DNA of 64,000 nucleotides, from the NCBI GenBank assembly GCA_914767885.1, contig CAJZBQ010000003.1:62001-126000 (forward strand), written 5' to 3'. Origin of the DNA: Blepharisma stoltei. Lineage: Eukaryota > Ciliophora > Heterotrichea > Heterotrichida > Blepharismidae. The notes below the pieces were generated by a model. It searched no databases. It was not told where the DNA came from and saw nothing but the letters and a program-made list of their open reading frames with translations. Both the position numbers and the translations under genes were made by a program. Numbering within the stretch: position 1 is the first letter of the stretch; each line of letters begins with the position of its first letter. Below, in pieces: positions 55,101-64,000 of this stretch.

Positions 55101-55201
55101 TAGAAGAACAGAGAAATATTGATATACCAGAACCAACAAGTAAAGAGTCGCGAGGTACTTGTTCTAGGCTGTGTACAAGAGGGAATTGTGGATTATTTTA
55201 A
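52132..55201 (+). CDS. TBC-domain (Rab-GAP) protein with EF-hands
   Basis: Segments 52132-52259, 52275-52468, 52707-53096, 53161-53466, 53836-54145, 54217-54829 and 54925-55201, about 738 residues. TBC domain about 40-250 (RPLAWLGIIDPNF, NDIGYCFGMNFIAA, DFWFHTLFATSILPGDLLYFILRVWDNVLIHGFEF); after it EF-hand-like segments (FNSFDHNGNDSVDVLTLKSGL, FESFDRDNSGSLEPEEVV, FANMDRNSNGRISLDEFI) and an acidic C-terminus. The order resembles TBC1D8/9-type RabGAPs. The classical IxxDxxR Arg finger motif is not obvious, so GAP activity is uncertain. The total is one base too long: a 7-A run at 53455-53461 (GAAAAAAAT) probably has one extra A; with six A's LEKITLEPLIRLRQ reads through. Confidence 0.8.
52260..52274 (+). 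other. 15-nt spliceosomal intron
   Basis: GTAAAAAATAATTAG. It carries the in-frame TAA; removing it gives CCA-TTA-GCT-TGG (RPLAWLGII) in frame. Begins GT and ends AG. 15-16 nt introns are characteristic of heterotrich ciliates such as Blepharisma and Stentor. Confidence 0.9.
52469..52706. mobile_element. TWA-type MITE IES in TBC gene (238 bp)
   Basis: TAA at 52469-52471 and 52707-52709; left end CTCCCCATCAGTGAACAAAA, right end TTGTTCGCTCACAAAGGGGAT. Removal gives KIVTLLSIFASKRND in frame. Confidence 0.9.
53097..53160. other. IES, 64 bp
   Basis: Frame stop TAG at 53129-53131. Joining TA 53097-53098 with TA 53161-53162 gives YFILRVWDNVLIHG (Trp by TGA), the TBC pattern. A TA three bases further left would add one Leu. 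Confidence 0.8.
53467..53835. mobile_element. TWA-type MITE IES in TBC gene (369 bp)
   Basis: TTA at 53467-53469 and 53836-53838; ends CTCCCCCCCTTCCGTGAGTG and CACTCACGAGGGGGGGGGGAG; subterminal copy near 53755. Removal leaves a one-base phase error attributed to the A run at 53455-53461. Confidence 0.85.
54146..54216. other. Probable IES, 71 bp
   Basis: The frame meets TAA at 54196-54198. Joining TA 54146-54147 with TA 54217-54218 gives IRQELIQGELTEKLKLCFESFD. Shorter in-phase choices exist (59, 47 or 32 bp); 71 bp fits the length of other IESs here. Confidence 0.6.
54830..54924. other. IES, 95 bp
   Basis: GAGATATC stands on both sides; joining at its TA (54830-54831 / 54925-54926) gives HVGDIVEEDKKNE and links the acidic tail in phase. 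Ends TATCTGTCG / GCCGAGATA are inverted-like. Confidence 0.75.
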
Positions 55202-55381
55202 AATTATAGGATAAAAATTGGTTATTTAGTTGTGATTATATCTATAAGTTTTTCTTATAAATCTGGCTTAAAAATTCCTAAAAAATAATAAAAAACTAGC
55301 CTAGCATCCAAAATCTCCTATAATCTTCCCATCTAAATCAAAACTTATGCAAAATCACATACAGGAGAGAAATTAATAAAT

Positions 55382-57224
55382 ATGGACTCAAAAATCGTCC
55401 TTTTGAGTTTTCTTTTTCTCTGCATTTCGGCGCATCCAGACTCCTCTCAGCCTTTAATTGGAGATACAGATGGTGCATGGTCACTTATAGGTTTCTCAGG
55501 CTATGCAGGCGAAATCACAATGAACCCATTGACAGGATCTTCTTACTTCTATTGGTTTTTCGAAGCAATCAAAGGCAACGCATTGACTGACACTCTTCCC
55601 CTTATCATTTGGCTTCAAGGCGGTCCAGGCTGCTCAGGCGAAACTGGAATGCTATTCGAAAATATCGCCCCATTTACCATTAGCAACAAATCTGAGCCAG
55701 TCCCAAACCCTTACACCTGGGCCAGCGATTTTCACATAAGATTAAGATATGCCGTTCGCATTGCAGGGCCGGGGATTTCCACCCCTACACGTTCATCCCT
55801 CCCGAGGAGGCTCGACGGACACCCTTCCTGTTGCTGCAAATAGGAGATTCGCGCGACCAGTCTTGACTTCCATGGTTCCTGGAATCTAAGGCCCAACCAC
55901 CTGGGTTGAAACCCCCAGTTTTCTCGTCAGGCAAATACCGTCTTCAGGGTCTGAGGGTCATATTGCCCTCAGACATCGGCCGACCTTGCCCTTTCCAATG
56001 GTTGTTCTGGAGGAAAAGCTCTAAGTCCCAAGGATTAGCTCCCAGGCCCGTAGAAAACCCATTCCGACATATATAAAGGATTACCAACCCCTTTCCACCT
56101 AAATCTCCAACACTGGGCCGTTGCCTGCTGCTGTTGAAGAAATAGGGTCGAGTGGTCTGTCATCCCCATTTTTATATATATGCAATTTTCACATAATGAC
56201 GATCGACCATCCTCTTGGTGCTGGTTTTTCAGTTGCTAAGGCATCTTATGATATGAAAAACACCACAATTGGCTCAACCCAGCAGCTTTATAATTTACTA
56301 GTAAAACTCAACACTAAGTACCCATGGATGTTCAACCGTCCTATCTTCATTTTCGGAGAAAGCTTCGGAGGCCACTGGATCCCTGCAATCGCTTATACAA
56401 TTTTGATGAATAATAACAACCCTGTATCTTCACAGATCGCGCACTTTAATTTACAAGGGATTGCTATTGGAGACCCATGGACTGATCCAATTACTCAAAG
56501 CCAAAAATATTCAGCTTATTCAGTGGCAACTGGGCTGTTAAACCAAGAAGAATTTGAGATTATCCAGACTTATGAGCAGCAGGTGTTTAGTGAAATTGGC
56601 TTAGGTGAGTGGGCAGATGCAGAAAATGACTGGGGATCGATAACGGATTTGATTATTAATTATGCAGGTGGGATTAATGTTTACAATATAAGAAGCTATG
56701 AGACTAATTATAACTTAGGAGGCATCCCATCATGGCTTGATTCTACAGAAACCAAAAATCTGTTGCACATTCCACAGCAGTTACATTGGGTACAATGCAG
56801 CGGTTCTGTCTATGAAGCCATGACTTATTCTTTTTTAAATAAATACACTTTATACATTTTTATAGAAAATAAGCCTGGATTTTTAGAATAAAGATATGAT
56901 ATCATGAACACCGCGATCAATTATTTGCCTTTTGTAATTGACACTATTCCTGTCATGATTTATAATGGCCAAGATGATCTTATCGTCAATACCTTGTCAA
57001 CTGAAGCTATGATTGCTAACATAAACTGGCCAGGAATTCCTTATTTCCAATACTCCCAAAAATCACTATGGATGGTCAATGGTATGGTAGCTGGGTTTGC
57101 ACAGACTTATGAAAATTTCAGCTTCGTGGTCGTTTTGAAATCTGGACATATGGTGCCTCATGATCAACCAATCAACGCACGCGATTTGGCTTACAGGTTT
57201 GTGATGGGTGAAGGATGGAGCTAA
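55382..57224 (+). CDS. Serine carboxypeptidase (family S10)
   Basis: Segments 55382-55736, 56194-56810 and 56895-57224 give 433 residues ending at TAA. Signal peptide (MDSKIVLLSFLFLCISAHP). S10 hallmarks: WLQGGPGCSG oxyanion region, HPLGAGFSV, catalytic Ser in FGESFGGHW near residue 174, catalytic Asp in NGQDDLIVN near 347 and catalytic His in SGHMVPHDQP near 407. Removes C-terminal residues from peptides, normally in lysosomes or after secretion. Complete and apparently active after IES removal. Confidence 0.9.
55737..56193. mobile_element. SINE-like retroposon IES (457 bp)
   Basis: 12-bp TSD ATTTTCACATAA at 55728-55739 and 56185-56196. Cutting at its TA gives SDFHIMTIDHPLGAGFSV, an S10 signature split by the insert. 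GC-richer body without ORF. Confidence 0.95.
56811..56894. other. IES, 84 bp
   Basis: Frame stop TAA inside. Joining TA 56811-56812 with TA 56895-56896 gives GSVYDIMNTAINYLPF in phase. ATGA also occurs at both sides (GCCATGACT / ATCATGAAC), so SVYEAMNT is an alternative joint. Confidence 0.75.
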
Positions 57225-57369
57225 ATAATTTATTAGAAATAAAGCTTTTTGCTATAGTCTAATTATAAAATGGTAAATTTTCAAAATTGTGAGAAAAAGG
57301 ATTTTTTTGAAACGCGACAGAAAAATTTATAATTTTGGTATATAAATGGATTATTTAGAAATAGGGTAA

Positions 57370-60080
57370 ATGATTAAGAGTATTTATGGAGAATATTATA
57401 TGAAAATTGATGATGATTTTAAACTAAAGAGAGAAATCTTTGCAATTGAGCTGAGAAAACATAAAAGGTATGAAAATCATATGAAGTTTGCAAGAATTAC
57501 ATATAAATCGCCAAAGAAATCTCAAAAAAATTCGGAAAAAAGGGTGGGAATAGAAAATATTTGAAAAAATCCTTGTTTATTAGAATTCCATTTGTCAAGC
57601 TTACTCCTTCCCTCTTCATGGGTGAGAAAAACTATTGGAAATCCCTATTTTTTGGGGAGAGCCAAAGCAAAACATTATTTTTTCTGCATAAAATAATGAC
57701 TATATAATGAAATATCTTGCTATTTCTATTGAATTTTAACAGTTAGCATTATAAATCATATATTTTATAAATTTTAAATTAATCATTGGTAAAAATATCA
57801 CTTTGGATAGAGCAAAATTTTTTTATTTGCTAATGGAGGGAAAAAATTAGCGAATATGGTATGGGAAGACAATGATGCAGCGATTACGATTTGTAATGGA
57901 AATTTCTTACCATTTATTGTCTCTTATATTGATAATAAATATCAAGAAAGCACCATTACTGACGCTGCAAAATGCCTATGCAAAATTTCTGCACTTGAGC
58001 ATAAATATGTAAAATGCTTATTCCCTCTCCTTGAGCGAACAAAACCATTAGAAAAATCCCTAGTTTTCGGTAAAACCCATCTTCCATGAGCGATAATCAG
58101 TATAGTGAAATCTCTAGCTAATTCTGTTTAATTTAAACAGCTTGCATTTTAAAAAACATAAATTTTTCAATTAAAGTAATTCGCTTTCCAGAAAATGGAT
58201 TTTTTAAATTAATTTTTTCGCCTATGGAGGAGGGGAAGTTAATAAAATATGGAGCCCACAAAAAATTTGTCGGGATTCTTGACAAAACAAGACCAAAATC
58301 AAATGAATTTTGTATTTGAGCGCTTGGAAATATTTCAGCAGACTGTACTAAATATCGAGACAAAATATTAAGCTTGAACATAGTCTTCAAACTAATAAAT
58401 CTAATGTTGGAAAATCCTGGAATCGACACAATTGCTTTAATTTCATGAACTTTTTCAAAATTAACTCGAGAAAAGCCTGCCATTTCGGCATCAACAATTA
58501 ACTCCTTACTAGGAGCTTGTAATGAATTACTGAAATATCCTTATAGATCTATAAAAAAAGACACATTGTTTGCAATTTCCTATATTTCTGAGTATGATGA
58601 AATAGATACAATATTTTCAACTGGAATTATTTCCAAAATTTTTAACTACCTTATAGATAATGACGAATTTTTATTATTACCTTCAATCAGAATTATTGGA
58701 AATTTATACTGCCTTTGGCTGAAAATAGGACTATAGCATTTACTGTATAATATTATTGAAATTAGTGAAATGCAGAATAATATCAAAACAGTGCAGCTTG
58801 TATACACAAAGTTTATTAGAGAAAGGGATACTTGATTATCTTTGTTTCTCAGCAAAATCTTCAGTATCAGCTGTGAGGAAAGAAATACAATGAACACTAT
58901 GCAATATTGCTGCAGGTACTCAATCACAGGTAAAAAGGCTAATTGAGCATAGAATAATATGGATTTCCATAGAGTGCTTGGGTGATTTTGACACAAAAAC
59001 AAGAATTGAGGCAAGCTATATTTTTGGAAATATCGCAAAGTCTGGGAATATCACAAATATAAAATTTTTAGTAGATAAAGGAATTTTAGGGTATATAAAA
59101 CGGTTCCTTCACACGAGGTCTACTCCATAAAGACTATTTTTTTTTGGCCTACTTTTTTGGCCTAATTTTTTTGGCCTATCTTTTTTTAGCCTATTTTTTT
59201 TTAGCCTATTTGGCCCTTTTTTTTTGACCTATTTTTTTTTGACTTTTTTTTAGCCATTTTTTTAGCTATTTTTCACTAATATTTGGGCCTAATTTCATAC
59301 TAATGATTTTAATATAATTTTTAATGTGTTTTAAACGATTTTATCAACATAAAATACACCTTTAACAGATCTCTTACTCCATGAATGCTAATTCATTGCT
59401 TTTTAAATTTCGAGAATTTTAAATTTAATTAGGATTTTTCCACTTAATTTACTCAATATTAATCGTGTAAGGAAATACATCCGTTATCCAATAATTATTT
59501 AGTTCTCTCAGCAGCTTCATGAATTATCCTCGACAGAAAAAATAGACCAAAAAAAAATAGGCAAAAAAAAATAGGTCAAAAAAGATAGGCCAAAAAAAAA
59601 AATAGGCCAAAAAAAAATAGGCCAAAAAAAAATAGGCCAAAAAAAAAAATAGGCCAAAAATAATTAGGCCAAAAAAAAATAGGCCAAAAAAAAATAGGCC
59701 AAAAGAAAATATTCGTTATGAAATAGGCCAAAAAAATTAGGCCAAAAAAAATAGGCCAAAAAAAAATAGGCCAAAAAAAAATAGTCGTTATGGAGTAGAC
59801 CTCGTGTGAAGACACGATATAAAAACAAAATTTGAGGCATAGCGAATATGAATATTTAGTGAATTTATTAGAATTCTGTTCAGCGTACTTAATGATAGAA
59901 GACAGGAACTTCAATTTTCACTACTATGGTGATGAAAATTATAAAGAGATGAACAAATCTGGGTGCTTAGAAGAAATAGAAAATCTCATTATGAGTAAAA
60001 ATCAAAAGGTGCATGAGCTTTCTTCAAATATTCTTCAAGCAATATGCATATATGAAGAAGATACTCAATTTTGCTGTTAA
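57370..60080 (+). CDS. Importin-alpha (karyopherin alpha)
   Basis: Segments 57370-57600, 57847-58017, 58239-58704, 58781-59091 and 59847-60080 give 470 residues, close to the usual 500-540. N-terminal IBB-like basic helix (KLKREIFAIELRKHKRYE), then armadillo repeats with the Trp/Asn signature: NEFCIWALGNISADCTKYRD, LISWTFSKLTREKP, SIRIIGNLS, EIQWTLCNIAAGTQSQ and RIEASYIFGNIAKSGN; several of these Trp are TGA. The C-terminal acidic NLLEFC region follows. The protein carries NLS cargo into the nucleus with importin-beta. Ends at TAA 60078-60080. Four IESs, all needed to restore frame. Confidence 0.9.
57601..57846. mobile_element. TWA-type MITE IES in importin gene (246 bp)
   Basis: TTA at 57601-57603 and 57847-57849; left end CTCCTTCCCTCTTCATGGGTG, right end TTTGCTAATGGAGGGAAAAAA, a degenerate copy. 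Removal gives LLEFHLSSLANMVWEDND. Confidence 0.8.
58018..58238. mobile_element. TWA-type MITE IES in importin gene (221 bp)
   Basis: TTA at 58018-58020 and 58239-58241; ends TTCCCTCTCCTTGAGCGAAC and TTCGCCTATGGAGGAGGGGAAG. Removal gives YVKCLIKYGAHKKFVGIL. Confidence 0.85.
58705..58780. other. IES, 76 bp
   Basis: Joining TA 58705-58706 with TA 58781-58782 gives RIIGNLSKQCSLYTQSLLEKG across an armadillo repeat; otherwise the frame ends at TAG. Confidence 0.85.
59092..59846. mobile_element. Foldback transposon-like IES with T-run/GGCC repeats (755 bp)
   Basis: Joining TA 59092-59093 with TA 59847-59848 gives GILGYEYLVNLLEFCSAYL. Inside, 59107-59811 has ~31-bp inverted ends (CTTCACACGAGGTCTACTCC) followed by tandem TTTTTTTTGGCCTA-like units on the left (to ~59275) and the complementary TAGGCCAAAAAAAA units on the right (~59530-59790), so the arms can pair over about 150 bp or more. 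Confidence 0.85.
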
Positions 60081-60131
60081 TACAAATAATTAATTTCTAA
60101 ACTATTCTCAATCCTTAAAAAAATAACTAAA

Positions 60132-63731
<3,600 letters not shown>

Positions 63732-63735
<4 letters not shown>

Positions 63736-64000
63736 AAAATAATTTTTTAGCCATCATTTTATTGATCTTTTTGACAGAAAATTTGTGTTTTCTAAAAAAT
63801 GACGAAAAAAAATTAGTGGTGATAGTATGGGAAAAAGAGTTTTTTTTGCCCTATATGTCAAATCCTTATCTTCTATTAGAAATTAACCCAATCCATGACA
63901 GTGGCTACTGCAATTATAATACTATTTCTTGTTTATATGACGGAACTAGCTCTACTTGCTACTGTTACCCAGGCATTGACTTAATTTTGATATCCCTTTC
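63732..64000 (+). other. Open frame running off the window, status unclear
   Basis: From 63732 to the window end one frame is open (about 89 codons). It includes a hydrophobic stretch (FLAIILLIFLTENLCF) and a Cys-containing part (SGYCNYNTISCLYDGTSSTCYCYPG) that looks coding. It could be the C-terminus of the preceding protein in a shifted frame (one-base error or a missed IES) or a new gene. Only ATG candidates are internal. Confidence 0.3.

Overview
The window looks like germline (micronuclear) DNA of a heterotrich ciliate, most likely Blepharisma-like. Three things in the sequence say so. (1) TGA is read as Trp and only TAA/TAG stop genes: in-frame TGAs fall on conserved Trp positions of Myb, RCC1, importin-alpha and REJ/polycystin-like proteins. 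(2) One TBC-domain gene carries a 15-nt GT-AG intron, the tiny intron size known from heterotrichs. (3) Most genes are interrupted by segments that begin and end at a TA dinucleotide; deleting one TA plus the segment restores the frame and the domain. These are internal eliminated sequences (IESs), as expected before somatic genome editing. The species name is an inference; the code, intron and IES patterns are read from the sequence. CDS coordinates below are genomic spans; the retained segments are given in each entry.

Layout: 1-1497 three small + strand hypothetical genes (the first cut by the window edge). 1498-3415 gene-free, with a foldback element and MITE remains. 3416-4751 two-repeat Myb protein. 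4798-5332 intergenic SINE-like retroposon. 5704-6910 three small minus genes. 7159-9792 RCC1-repeat protein. 9836-13398 three minus genes (two Gln/charged coiled-coil type, one 447-aa protein of unknown family). 13666-40347 a cluster of three large surface-protein genes: two tandem copies (A, B) of a malectin-PKD/REJ-GPS-polycystin-like membrane protein and a giant Cys-rich relative (C, about 3,445 aa). A 7-kb segmental duplication created A and B and left broken gene pieces at its junction. 40590-44084 eIF4B-like and macro-domain genes on the minus strand with SINE-like elements between. 44594-49725 two tandem purple acid phosphatase genes. 49812-51358 coiled-coil and leucine-rich-repeat genes (minus). 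52132-55201 TBC/EF-hand protein. 55382-57224 serine carboxypeptidase. 57370-60080 importin-alpha. 60132-63735 secreted repeat protein. The last 270 bp hold an unfinished open frame.

The striking feature is what fills the IESs. Besides short unique ones (64-95 bp) there are four transposon-derived classes, all inside coding regions: (a) SINE-like retroposons flanked by 11-18 bp target-site duplications (TSDs) that themselves contain the TA used for excision; (b) about 15 copies of a MITE with CTCC-type inverted ends and a 3-bp TWA duplication (PIF/Harbinger-like), which likewise supplies TA at both ends; (c) an element with 8-bp TSDs (hAT-like); (d) foldback elements. MITEs also sit inside SINEs inside genes. 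Tandem paralogues carry different insertions at homologous sites, giving natural empty-site controls for several boundaries.

Functionally the large genes are secreted or membrane proteins (malectin/REJ/polycystin-like, purple acid phosphatase, serine carboxypeptidase, repeat surface protein), mixed with housekeeping genes (importin-alpha, eIF4B-like, TBC RabGAP, RCC1-like). No tRNA or rRNA gene, CRISPR array or transposase gene was recognised.
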